DNA of 17,159 nucleotides, from positions 1-17,159 of the forward strand of contig CALIJH010000177.1 in assembly GCA_938017765.1 (NCBI GenBank). The letters run 5' to 3'. Under the pieces are notes generated by a model that saw only the letters and a list, made by a program, of their open reading frames with translations, was not told where the DNA came from and ran no database searches. This DNA comes from an uncultured Leptotrichia sp. Lineage in GTDB: Bacteria > Fusobacteriota > Fusobacteriia > Fusobacteriales > Leptotrichiaceae. Position 1 is the first letter of the stretch; each line of letters begins with the position of its first letter. This document shows positions 7,355 to 13,899 of the stretch, in pieces. The translations under genes were made by a program, and so were the position numbers.

Positions 7355-9022
7355 TTAATCTTCAAATACTTCTATTGCACCTTCAGCCGCTGATGATACG
7401 TGCATTGCGTATTTTCTCAAATAACCTTTTAAATTTGGTTTATAAGGTTTCAGTTCGGATTTTCTTCTTGCTATTTCTTCATCTGACAGCTTTACATTTA
7501 GTTTTCTTGCGGGTATGTCTATTTCTATTATATCTCCGTCCTGTACTATTCCTATTGTTCCTCCCGAAGCAGCTTCAGGCGACACATGTCCTATGGAAGC
7601 TCCTCTTGTAGCTCCCGAAAATCTTCCGTCAGTGATAAGGGCTACGTCCTTATCAAGTCCCATTCCGGCTATCATCGCAGTAGGTGCAAGCATTTCTCTC
7701 ATGCCCGGTCCTCCTTTGGGACCTTCATATCTTATCACTACTACATCTCCTGCTACTATCTTTCCTGTTTTTATAGCTTCTACAGCGTCCTCCTCGCAAT
7801 CGAAAACTTTAGCAGGTCCCGAATGAACAAGCATTTCCCTATCAACTGCACCCTCTTTTACCACACTTCCGTCTACTGCAAGATTTCCTTTAAGTACGGC
7901 TATTCCTCCCGTTTCATAAGCAGGATTGTCCCACGGCCTTATTACATCATCATCATTTATAAAGGCTTCTTTTGCGAGTTCTCCCTGTGTCTGTAATGCT
8001 ACCGTTTTAGCATCTGCATGAAGTCTCCCGTTTTCGAGCATTCTTTTCATTACTCCTGTAACTCCTCCCGCTCTGTAAAGGTCCTCTATAAAGTATTCTC
8101 CTGACGGTGAGAGTTTGCATAGCTGTGGAGTTTTCTTAGCTATTTCATTAAAATCATCAAGTGTCAGTTTTACTCCCGCTTCATGAGCTATCGCAGGAAG
8201 ATGTAATGCCGTATTTGATGACCCTCCAAGAGCCATATCCATTGCAACTGCATTTTCAAATGCTTCCTTTGTCATTATATCTTTAGGTCTTAAATCCTTT
8301 TTCAACACTTGAACTATCTGCATTCCCGCTTTTTTTGCCAGTCTCAGTCTTTCAGAAAACACCGCAGGTACCGTCCCATTTCCGGGAAGTCCCATTCCGA
8401 GTGCCTCTGTCAGACAGTTCATAGTATTTGCAGTATACATTCCTGAACACGACCCGCACGTAGGGCATGCCATATCTTCGACTATATTCAATTCTTTTCT
8501 TGTTATAAGCCCTGCCTCATATTCTCCTACAGCTTCAAAAACATTGCTCAAACCGACTTTCTTGCCTTTATACACTCCTGCCAGCATTGCTCCTCCACTT
8601 ACAAACAATGACGGTATATTGAGCCTCGCAGCTGCTATAAGCATTCCCGGTACTACTTTATCACAGTTAGGCATAAATACTATTGCGTCAAAAGGTGTTG
8701 CCATTGCAGTTGCTTCTATAGAGTCTGCTATTATATTTCTCGTTACAAGGGAATATTTCATTCCTATATGGTTCATCGCAAGTCCGTCGCATATACCTAT
8801 AGTATTAAATTCCATAGGTACGCCTCCTGCATTTCTTATGCCGTCTTTCACATACTGAACCAGTGTTTTCAGATGAATATGCCCGGGTATTATCTCATTA
8901 AATGAATTGGCTATACCTATCAGAGGTTTTTCCATTTCATCACTCGTAAATCCGAGTCCTTTCAACAGCGACCTGTGCGGAGCTCTTGCTGCTCCTTTAG
9001 TTAAATTGTTACTTCTTGACAT
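7355..9022 (-). CDS. ilvD: dihydroxy-acid dehydratase
   Basis: Dehydrates 2,3-dihydroxy-isovalerate and 2,3-dihydroxy-3-methylvalerate to the 2-oxo acids, the third shared step of valine/isoleucine synthesis. It is an iron-sulfur enzyme of the IlvD/Edd family. The cluster-region cysteines are visible: C120 in PNCDK and the CPTCGSCSGM block at 186-195. GICDGLAMNH, 'LGGSSNTALHLPAIAHEAG' and 'DGRFSGATRGASIGHVSPEAA' are further family blocks. The length of 555 aa is normal. The frame extends to a GTG at 9031, but this GTG abuts the AGGAG at 9033-9037. The ATG at 9022, 10 nt downstream of that site and starting MSRSNNLTKGAARAPHR, is the likely start. It is the first large gene of the operon and lies behind a terminator and a small Ile/Leu/Val-rich ORF. 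Confidence 0.96.
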   Translation of the reverse strand: MSRSNNLTKGAARAPHRSLLKGLGFTSDEMEKPLIGIANSFNEIIPGHIHLKTLVQYVKDGIRNAGGVPMEFNTIGICDGLAMNHIGMKYSLVTRNIIADSIEATAMATPFDAIVFMPNCDKVVPGMLIAAARLNIPSLFVSGGAMLAGVYKGKKVGLSNVFEAVGEYEAGLITRKELNIVEDMACPTCGSCSGMYTANTMNCLTEALGMGLPGNGTVPAVFSERLRLAKKAGMQIVQVLKKDLRPKDIMTKEAFENAVAMDMALGGSSNTALHLPAIAHEAGVKLTLDDFNEIAKKTPQLCKLSPSGEYFIEDLYRAGGVTGVMKRMLENGRLHADAKTVALQTQGELAKEAFINDDDVIRPWDNPAYETGGIAVLKGNLAVDGSVVKEGAVDREMLVHSGPAKVFDCEEDAVEAIKTGKIVAGDVVVIRYEGPKGGPGMREMLAPTAMIAGMGLDKDVALITDGRFSGATRGASIGHVSPEAASGGTIGIVQDGDIIEIDIPARKLNVKLSDEEIARRKSELKPYKPNLKGYLRKYAMHVSSAAEGAIEVFED

Positions 9023-9081
9023 TGATTTCACTCTCCTAAAAATTTTTATGTAATTTTTTATTTTTTAAACAAGGTTTTTCT

Positions 9082-9112
9082 AAAACAAAAGGCGACTTAT
9101 TCAAATCGCCTT
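9082..9112 (-). terminator. intrinsic terminator between the leader ORF and ilvD (candidate attenuator)
   Basis: Read on the minus strand, a 7-bp stem AAGGCGA / TCGCCTT (9106-9112 with 9089-9095) closes a 10-nt loop and is followed at once by a TTGTTTT tract. It ends about 60 nt before the ilvD start. There is no strong promoter in those 60 nt, so transcription of ilvD from the promoter at 9412-9440 would have to pass this hairpin. Confidence 0.75.
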
Positions 9113-9280
9113 AAAAGTTTTATACTAAGATTTTTATACTTTCCAAGAATTTGTTGAAATTATGCTTGTAATTTATAAATTACTTTTTCGGTTTTATCTC
9201 ATTAACATCTTTTAATAGTAGTCTTTTTTGTTTATTACCGATTTCATTTCAAAATCATTCTCGGAAACTTTCAAGGCTGA
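9106..9280 (-). promoter_or_regulatory. candidate antiterminator pairing of an ilv attenuator
   Basis: In the minus-strand RNA, GCCUUGAAAGUUU (9265-9277, codons 31-35 of the small ORF) can pair with AAACUUUUAAGGC (9108-9120). This gives 13 continuous pairs, of which one is G-U. Two more pairs are possible after one bulged A. The second segment contains the 5' arm of the terminator, so the two structures exclude each other. The first segment starts about 20 nt after the last codon of an Ile/Leu/Val-rich run, just beyond the footprint of a ribosome stalled there. Confidence 0.55.
9168..9183. repeat. 16-bp perfect palindrome in ilvD leader
   Basis: GTAATTTATAAATTAC reads the same on both strands. 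It lies between the stop of the 51-codon ORF and the terminator, so it may form a hairpin in the leader or bind a dimeric regulator. No second copy was noticed in the window. Confidence 0.6.
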
Positions 9281-9367
9281 AAATTGTAATTTTTTCACGA
9301 CTATGAGTCCTAGAATTTGAATAATAATTATCAGTAATAATATGACTAAAATTGATGTTAAAAACAT
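9212..9367 (-). CDS. 51-aa Ile/Leu/Val-rich small ORF: putative ilv leader peptide or small membrane protein
   Basis: A short reading frame starts with ATG at 9367, and AAGGAG (9374-9379) lies exactly 6 nt upstream, as good as any ribosome site in the window. The product begins MFLTSILVILLL; residues 6-24 are Ile, Leu or Val at 17 of 19 positions (exceptions Q17 and G20), and 23 of 51 residues overall. This is followed by KK and a polar tail ending KKDYY. Its own promoter lies 45 nt upstream and a terminator about 100 nt downstream, then ilvD. Two readings are possible. It could be a leader peptide whose translation senses branched-chain aminoacyl-tRNA, as E. coli IlvL does, or a single-pass membrane protein with an N-terminal helix and a cytosolic tail. 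I recognise no protein family. The tail is longer than usual leader peptides have, but the RNA pairing with the terminator favours the first reading. Confidence 0.75.
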   Translation of the reverse strand: MFLTSILVILLLIIIIQILGLIVVKKLQFSALKVSENDFEMKSVINKKDYY

Positions 9368-9411
9368 TCTTCTCTCCTTACTTTGTAATTTACTTTATTT
9401 TTTACAAAATT

Positions 9412-9440
9412 ATTCTATCAGAAATAAGTATTAATGTAAA
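9412..9440 (-). promoter_or_regulatory. promoter of the small ORF and probably the ilv operon
   Basis: TTTACA (9435-9440), a 17-nt spacer and TAGAAT (9412-9417) on the minus strand, each 5 of 6 to the sigma-70 consensus. The expected start near 9405 leaves a 5' leader of about 38 nt before the small ORF and about 380 nt before ilvD. The stretch further upstream (9441-9618) is A+T-rich and I see nothing else in it. Confidence 0.65.
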
Positions 9441-9618
9441 ATATAGGTTTTTTATATTATAGATATATATTATAAATAAATAATTTGATTTTTTATTATT
9501 TTCTTTTATTTTCAATTTTCAAAAAATCATTATGTTTTTTAAAAATTTATAGTCTATTCTATTCACAATCTATTTTATTTTCTTTAAATCTTTCCTTTTT
9601 TATTCTGACACACACGAT

Positions 9619-10485
9619 TTATAAATACCACAAATAGAAATTAGTAAAAAAGATTACTGATATCATAATAAGAAATATAGCATTATTCTTTAAGAATAAA
9701 GTCATATTTTTCTTATCTTCTATGCTCAATCTGAATATGGAAAATATCATAATATATTTCTTTTTTATTATTCCAAAAATAGAAATTACAATTAACGCTA
9801 ATGATAAAATAGCTACAAACCATATTATCATTTCATCAGGCATTTTATTATAATAGAATATACTTCCCATACTGGAATTCAAATTCCACACCATATGCAA
9901 TAAAACAGAATATCTTAACGAATATCTATATGCAACATAGGAAAAAATTATTCCTAAAAAAATTGTTATTATAACTTTTTCTATCTCTGTATGTGCCAAA
10001 CCAAATAATACTGAGTTTATTATTATTGCAGTTTTATACCCATATTCTTTTAAATCATTCATTATTACGCCACGAAATATCATCTCTTCTATAATAGGTG
10101 CTATTATTATGGTTGAAAACAAAGTCATATTAACATAAAGTGTAGGATAATCAGGTAAAATACTATTGTCGTTACTTTCTATTTTTAATTTAAATACAAG
10201 AGATATTATACCTATTATTGCCGTAATTAACGCCATTAGTGCAAAACATCCAATAAAACTTCCTATATTCATTTTTTCTTTAGTTACAAAATATTTTTTC
10301 TTTTTATTATTCCTTATAAAATAATAAATCATTGGAATATCTAATATATATGCCGTTAATCCATAAATTATAGCTAAAGTAATCTTATCTGAAGAACCTG
10401 TCATTTTCTCTATTACAAATCCGACTATAACTCTTAAAAAATCTATTGTAATCAAAAACATAGAAATATTAATTATCTTTTTCAT
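9619..10485 (-). CDS. CPBP family intramembrane glutamic endopeptidase (Abi/CAAX protease-like)
   Basis: An integral membrane protein with about eight hydrophobic segments. All three CPBP (PF02517) motifs are intact. They are EEMIFR (E133, E134, R138), FGLAH (H165) and HMVWN (H197, N201), counted from the ATG at 10485. The family includes eukaryotic CAAX prenyl proteases and bacterial proteins tied to bacteriocin self-immunity or membrane-protein processing; the substrate here is unknown. At 288 aa the length is normal, with extra C-terminal membrane segments. The frame opens at a TTG (10497), but that codon directly abuts the AAGGGG ribosome-like site. The ATG at 10485 is preferred although its spacing of about 12 nt is long. 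The gene is markedly more A+T-rich than the ilv genes and is flanked by non-coding gaps, so it looks like a stand-alone gene, possibly acquired separately. Confidence 0.88.
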   Translation of the reverse strand: MKKIINISMFLITIDFLRVIVGFVIEKMTGSSDKITLAIIYGLTAYILDIPMIYYFIRNNKKKKYFVTKEKMNIGSFIGCFALMALITAIIGIISLVFKLKIESNDNSILPDYPTLYVNMTLFSTIIIAPIIEEMIFRGVIMNDLKEYGYKTAIIINSVLFGLAHTEIEKVIITIFLGIIFSYVAYRYSLRYSVLLHMVWNLNSSMGSIFYYNKMPDEMIIWFVAILSLALIVISIFGIIKKKYIMIFSIFRLSIEDKKNMTLFLKNNAIFLIMISVIFFTNFYLWYL

Positions 10486-10590
10486 TCCACTTTTCAACCC
10501 CTTTTTTTCATATATATCTTTGTTCTAATATTTTTTTATTTTTAACAAATTATCGTTTGTCATTTTCATCCCAATAATATATCAAAAAAC

Positions 10591-10631
10591 AAAAACAGTC
10601 AATATTTCTTTTAAAAAATTTGACTGTTTTT
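10591..10631 (-). terminator. intrinsic terminator downstream of the OmpA-type lipoprotein gene
   Basis: A perfect 12-bp stem AAAAACAGTCAA / TTGACTGTTTTT (10591-10602 with 10620-10631) encloses a 17-nt loop, and a further T-run follows on the minus strand. Being A-rich on one side and T-rich on the other, it can work in both directions. It separates the lipoprotein transcript from the CPBP gene. The rest of the gap (10632-10775) is A+T-rich with no ORF. Confidence 0.85.
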
Positions 10632-10775
10632 TATATTCTATTATTATTCGTAATGCTAAATACGGCTTTATTTTATCATAATAATACAATAATTAATTAC
10701 AATTAAAAATCAGTTATGATTAGGGGAATTTAATTTCTCAAATTTTGTATTGTTATTATTAAAATATAATTTTTA

Positions 10776-11417
10776 TTACTGTTTTGCAACTATTTTTATT
10801 TCAACTCTTCTGTTTTGAGCTCTTCCGTTTGCTGTGGAATTACTTGCAACAGGCTGTTTACTTCCATATCCTACTGAAGTTACTCTCGAACCTGCAACTC
10901 CCACTCCTACTAAGTAAGCTTTTACCGCTGCTGCTCTGTTTACCGAGAGAGGATTGTTTATAGAGTCATTACCTGTACTGTCAGTATGCCCTGAAACTAC
11001 TATATTTGAATCAGGATATTTTTTCAACACGTCAGCTACTGAATTAAGCGAACCTGTAAATCTTGATTTTATTACGCTGCTGTTTGTATCAAATGTAATA
11101 TTTTCAGGTGCAGTAAGTTTGATTTCACCTTCTCCTGTTCTTTCTACTTTTACTCCTGAACCGTCCAGTTTATTTTTCAGTTCTTTTTCCTGTCTGTCGA
11201 AAATATTACCGATTACAGCTCCTACTGCTGCTCCTCCTGCTGTTCCTATAAGTGTTCCTTTAGTATCTTTTCCTATTGCTTGTCCTATTACCGCACCGGC
11301 AGCAGCTCCAATTCCTGCTCCTATTCCTGTTTTACTTACTTTTTTTGTGCCGTCAGGTGCTGTTGTACATGAAATAGCTAATAAAGTCATCATTAATAAT
11401 GCTAATATTTTTTTCAT
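10776..11417 (-). CDS. OmpA-family outer-membrane lipoprotein (YiaD-like, glycine zipper plus OmpA domain)
   Basis: A peptidoglycan-anchoring lipoprotein of the cell envelope. The signal peptide ends in the lipobox LAIS-C, giving lipidated C17. Residues about 31-72 form a glycine-zipper hairpin (GIGAGIGAAAGAVIG and GGAAVGAVIG) that should associate with membrane. The C-terminal OmpA domain (about 105-210) has GHTDSTG with D146, 'NPLSVNRA' with R161 (the usual diaminopimelate-binding pair) and the final NRRVEI. The layout and length (213 aa) match E. coli YiaD. The start is fixed by AGGAGGG about 7 nt upstream. It is transcribed alone, divergent from the dihydrouridine synthase gene, and ends at a strong terminator. 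The presence of this protein argues for a two-membrane envelope. Confidence 0.92.
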   Translation of the reverse strand: MKKILALLMMTLLAISCTTAPDGTKKVSKTGIGAGIGAAAGAVIGQAIGKDTKGTLIGTAGGAAVGAVIGNIFDRQEKELKNKLDGSGVKVERTGEGEIKLTAPENITFDTNSSVIKSRFTGSLNSVADVLKKYPDSNIVVSGHTDSTGNDSINNPLSVNRAAAVKAYLVGVGVAGSRVTSVGYGSKQPVASNSTANGRAQNRRVEIKIVAKQ

Positions 11418-11467
11418 TATTTTTCCCTCCTATGTCATTTTTAAATTTATTTTTCTTGTTCAAAACG

Positions 11468-11473
11468 ATTATA
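11468..11473 (-). promoter_or_regulatory. probable -10 box of the lipoprotein gene promoter
   Basis: A perfect TATAAT on the minus strand lies about 50 nt upstream of the OmpA-type gene start. The bases at -35 distance (around 11490-11496) match poorly. It sits back to back with the promoter of the divergent dihydrouridine synthase gene. Confidence 0.45.
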
Positions 11474-11502
11474 TAAGATAAAACGGATTATTCTTATTTG
11501 AT

Positions 11503-11531
11503 TTGACTTTGAAAACAATTTGTGATATAAA
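11503..11531 (+). promoter_or_regulatory. promoter of the tRNA-dihydrouridine synthase gene
   Basis: TTGACT (11503-11508), a 17-nt spacer and TATAAA (11526-11531), with TGA directly before the -10 giving an extended -10. It leaves about 18 nt of leader before the ATG at 11556 and an AAGGA site. Confidence 0.75.
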
Positions 11532-11555
11532 GCTAATGAAAGGAAAAATATAAAA

Positions 11556-12491
11556 ATGAAAATATATACATCCCCTATGGCAGGATACACGGATTACTCT
11601 TATAGAAAAATATTGAAAAAATTCAATCCTGACCTTATTTTTACAGAAATGATAAACGCTCACCTGTTAAATGAAAATGATAAAACTACGGAAAAAGAGC
11701 TTTTAAAATGTGATGATAAAACAAATGAAGGAGTTCAAGTATTCGGCAGTGATAAAAATGATATTATAGCCGCTTTTCTTAAACTGGAAGATATGGGTTT
11801 TAAAAACATCAATCTGAATATGGGCTGTCCTCAAACTAAGATTATAAAAAACGGAGCAGGTTCGGCATTATTGCCTCAAGTCGATTTTATTGATGATTTG
11901 CTGAATGAACTGAAAAATAAATTAAATAATAAAACAAAACTGTCAATCAAAATTCGTATCGGATACAGAGATTTTTCCTCTCCTGAACTGTATATTGATT
12001 TAGCGGGAAAATATCATCTTGATTTTATCTGTATCCATGGAAGGACGAGAGAACAGCTTTATACAGGTAATGCCGACTGGGATAAAATTTCCAAGCTTAG
12101 TCATCGACCCAGAAACACGGATTTTATAGGCAATGGAGATTTATTTGATACTGAAACCGTTATTTTTCTTATGAAAAAATCAAATCTCGACGGCATTATG
12201 CTATCTCGAGGGATTATCGGAAATCCATGGCTTATTTCTCAAATAAGAGAAACTCTCAACAGCGGTATAACAACTACTTTTCCCGACTTTAAAACCGTAA
12301 AAAATACTATACTTGAACATATTTCTCATTTAATAGAAAATAAAGGAGAAATAGTAGCCGCCCTTGAGATAAATAAATTTCTCCAGCCTTATTTTAAAAA
12401 TTTTATGACGGAAAGCTTCAGAAAGAAATTGAAAGAGATTATTATCGAAAAAAATATAAAGAAAAAAATCATAAGTATCTCCGAACTTTAA
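11556..12491 (+). CDS. tRNA-dihydrouridine synthase family protein
   Basis: An FMN enzyme that reduces specific uridines in tRNA to dihydrouridine with NADPH. The usual Dus motifs appear in order. SPMAGYTDYSYR (residues 6-17) is at the FMN site, NMGCPQTKIIKNGAGSALL carries the catalytic cysteine C91, IKIRIG carries K132, IHGRTREQLYTG carries H161, GNGDLFD binds FMN, and GIMLSRGIIGNPWL ends the barrel. A helical C-terminal domain of about 70 residues follows, as usual for Dus enzymes. It is 311 aa, slightly short but complete. It is the only plus-strand gene in the window, has its own promoter and terminator, and so is monocistronic. I cannot say from motifs alone which Dus subfamily or tRNA position is involved. 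Confidence 0.92.
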   Translation: MKIYTSPMAGYTDYSYRKILKKFNPDLIFTEMINAHLLNENDKTTEKELLKCDDKTNEGVQVFGSDKNDIIAAFLKLEDMGFKNINLNMGCPQTKIIKNGAGSALLPQVDFIDDLLNELKNKLNNKTKLSIKIRIGYRDFSSPELYIDLAGKYHLDFICIHGRTREQLYTGNADWDKISKLSHRPRNTDFIGNGDLFDTETVIFLMKKSNLDGIMLSRGIIGNPWLISQIRETLNSGITTTFPDFKTVKNTILEHISHLIENKGEIVAALEINKFLQPYFKNFMTESFRKKLKEIIIEKNIKKKIISISEL

Positions 12492-12496
12492 AATAT

Positions 12497-12531
12497 AAAT
12501 AGGACTGTTTCAAAAAAGAACAGCCCTATTT
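12497..12531. terminator. bidirectional terminator between the convergent dus and bdhA genes
   Basis: The arms AAATAGGACTGTT (12497-12509) and AACAGCCCTATTT (12519-12531) pair at 12 of 13 positions. There is a run of T on the plus side and of A (T on the minus strand) on the other. It begins 6 nt after the dus stop and ends 28 nt from the bdhA stop, so it should end both transcripts. Confidence 0.88.
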
Positions 12532-12558
12532 TTTGTATTCCAAATTATGCTTCAATCT

Positions 12559-13605
12559 CTATTTGGGAGACACGAGGATTTTAACTTGACTTTTTTCTTT
12601 AACTAAAGCCTCGAATCCTTCATTTACTATATCATCTATTTTAATATGTTTTGTTACAAGCAAGTCTTTTGAGAAATATCCTTGACCCATCAACTGTAAT
12701 ACATTAGGGAATACATCACGGTAAGCGATAACTCCTTTCACTGTTTTTTCCTGAATTACAATTTCATTAGGATGTATAGGAGCTGTAGTTTCCCATATAC
12801 TTACAACCATTAATTCTCCGTCTTTTTGAGGTACTTCTAAAGCCTGCTGCAATACTTTAGGCACTCCTGTAACTTCGTAAGAAACGTCTACTCCGCCATT
12901 TGTTTTTTCTCTTATTTCTTTTACTGCATCAACTTTTGAAGGATCTACAATTATTGCACCTAATTTTTTAGCTTTTTCCTGTCTTTCAGGAGAAAGTTCC
13001 ACGGCGTAAATTTCTGTTGCTCCTCCTGCTCTTAATGCATCTACAATTAAAAGTCCTATAGGACCGCATCCGAATACTGCCACTTTATCTCCTGGTCTAA
13101 ATTTACTTTGACGTACTGCATACAAAGCAACTGCTGCCGGCTCAGTCAATGCTCCCTGTTCATAGTCTATATTATCAGGAAGTTTATGCGCCTGGTCTTC
13201 ATTAACTACTACGAATTCGGAAAATCCTCCTCCTCCGCCTCCAAGTCCGATAAATGTAAGGTTAGGATCCAAATTATATTTACCTTTCAATCCGTCCTTA
13301 GCAACAATCGGCTCTACGGTTACACGGTCTCCTACTTTGAATTTTGTAATACCTGCTCCTGTTTCTACAACTTCTCCACTAAATTCATGTCCCATAGTTA
13401 TAGGTGCCACTTCTTTAGTATAAGGATGTGGAGTTCCTACAGGAATAAAAATAGGTCCTCCTAAATATTCGTGCAAATCACTTCCGCAAATTCCGCAATA
13501 TTTTACGGCAATTTTAATTTGCTGTTCTCCCACTTTAGGAATTTCCACTTCTTCAACACGTACATCTTTCTGTTTGTACCATCTTGCAGCTTTCATTTTT
13601 GACAT
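12559..13605 (-). CDS. bdhA: (R,R)-butanediol dehydrogenase / zinc-dependent alcohol dehydrogenase
   Basis: A medium-chain zinc dehydrogenase that interconverts acetoin and 2,3-butanediol with NAD(H). The sequence follows Bacillus subtilis BdhA closely: MKAARW start, CGICGSDLHEYLGGPIFIPV (zinc ligand C37), TMGHEFSGEVVE (H73), GLGGGGGGFSEFV, TEPAAVALYAVR (E155) and the Rossmann GCGPIG (179-184), then 'EVTGVP' and 'EGFEALVKEKSQVKILV'. As in BdhA, there is no four-cysteine structural zinc lobe. The frame opens at 13620, but that ATG is part of the ribosome site itself (GGAGG, 8 nt before the ATG at 13605), so 348 aa is preferred. Acetolactate made by IlvBN can decay or be decarboxylated to acetoin, but no acetolactate decarboxylase gene is seen here. 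It has its own promoter and a shared terminator, so is monocistronic. Confidence 0.92.
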   Translation of the reverse strand: MSKMKAARWYKQKDVRVEEVEIPKVGEQQIKIAVKYCGICGSDLHEYLGGPIFIPVGTPHPYTKEVAPITMGHEFSGEVVETGAGITKFKVGDRVTVEPIVAKDGLKGKYNLDPNLTFIGLGGGGGGFSEFVVVNEDQAHKLPDNIDYEQGALTEPAAVALYAVRQSKFRPGDKVAVFGCGPIGLLIVDALRAGGATEIYAVELSPERQEKAKKLGAIIVDPSKVDAVKEIREKTNGGVDVSYEVTGVPKVLQQALEVPQKDGELMVVSIWETTAPIHPNEIVIQEKTVKGVIAYRDVFPNVLQLMGQGYFSKDLLVTKHIKIDDIVNEGFEALVKEKSQVKILVSPK

Positions 13606-13641
13606 TTTGTATTCCTCCATTCAAAATTTATTTATTAATAT

Positions 13642-13669
13642 ATTATACCTTGATTTTTCCAAGTTTCAA
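13642..13669 (-). promoter_or_regulatory. bdhA promoter
   Basis: TTGAAA (13664-13669), a 16-nt spacer and a perfect TATAAT (13642-13647) on the minus strand, about 37 nt before the bdhA start. The remaining gap up to 13899 is A+T-rich. It contains no convincing terminator for the upstream gene and no small ORF. Confidence 0.7.
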
Positions 13670-13808
13670 TATTTAAAATCAAATTACTTTTTTCATTTTG
13701 ATATGCTGTTTTAGATAATTTTAGTACTAATTTTCTTATAGAACCTTTTTTTGAAGTTTTATTTTTCCTTCTTCAATACGATATTTTAAACTTTATATTT
13801 ATTCCGTT

Positions 13809-13832
13809 TCTGTAATATTTTCTGTAATATTT
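13809..13832. repeat. 12-bp tandem duplication
   Basis: TCTGTAATATTT occurs twice in a row (13809-13820, 13821-13832) in the gap between the B3/B4-domain gene and bdhA, followed by a degenerate third copy. It is probably slippage; no function is evident. Confidence 0.7.
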
Positions 13833-13899
13833 TATGTAAAATCTTCATTTTTTTATTTTTATTATTTTTGTCAAGTTTTATTAAATTTCATCAGAAATT

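Noticed and set aside
7355..9031. GTG at 9031 as ilvD start
   Set aside because: It lies directly against its would-be ribosome site; the ATG at 9022 has proper spacing and the family-like N-terminus.
9023..9370. T-box riboswitch upstream of ilvD
   Set aside because: The conserved T-box core (GGTGG..ACCGCG type) is absent on the minus strand here, and the terminator stem does not have the usual competing T-box sequence.
9485..9528. Inverted repeat TGATTTTTT / AAAAAATCA after the CPBP gene as a terminator
   Set aside because: The stem is almost only A-T with a loop of about 26 nt and no clear T-run; unlikely to be stable.
10954..11481. 175-aa plus-strand frame opposite the OmpA-type lipoprotein
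   Set aside because: It is a shadow of the real gene. Its Pro/Ala/Ser-rich translation mirrors the glycine/alanine-rich zipper, and it has no ribosome site or recognisable motif.
11469..11663. 64-aa minus-strand frame overlapping the start of the dihydrouridine synthase gene
   Set aside because: It covers both divergent promoters and the first part of a well-supported gene, and its translation shows no motif.
13738..13785. TTGAAG / CTTCAA hairpin as terminator of the B3/B4 gene
   Set aside because: The stem is six weak pairs and the following bases on the minus strand are A-rich, not T-rich.
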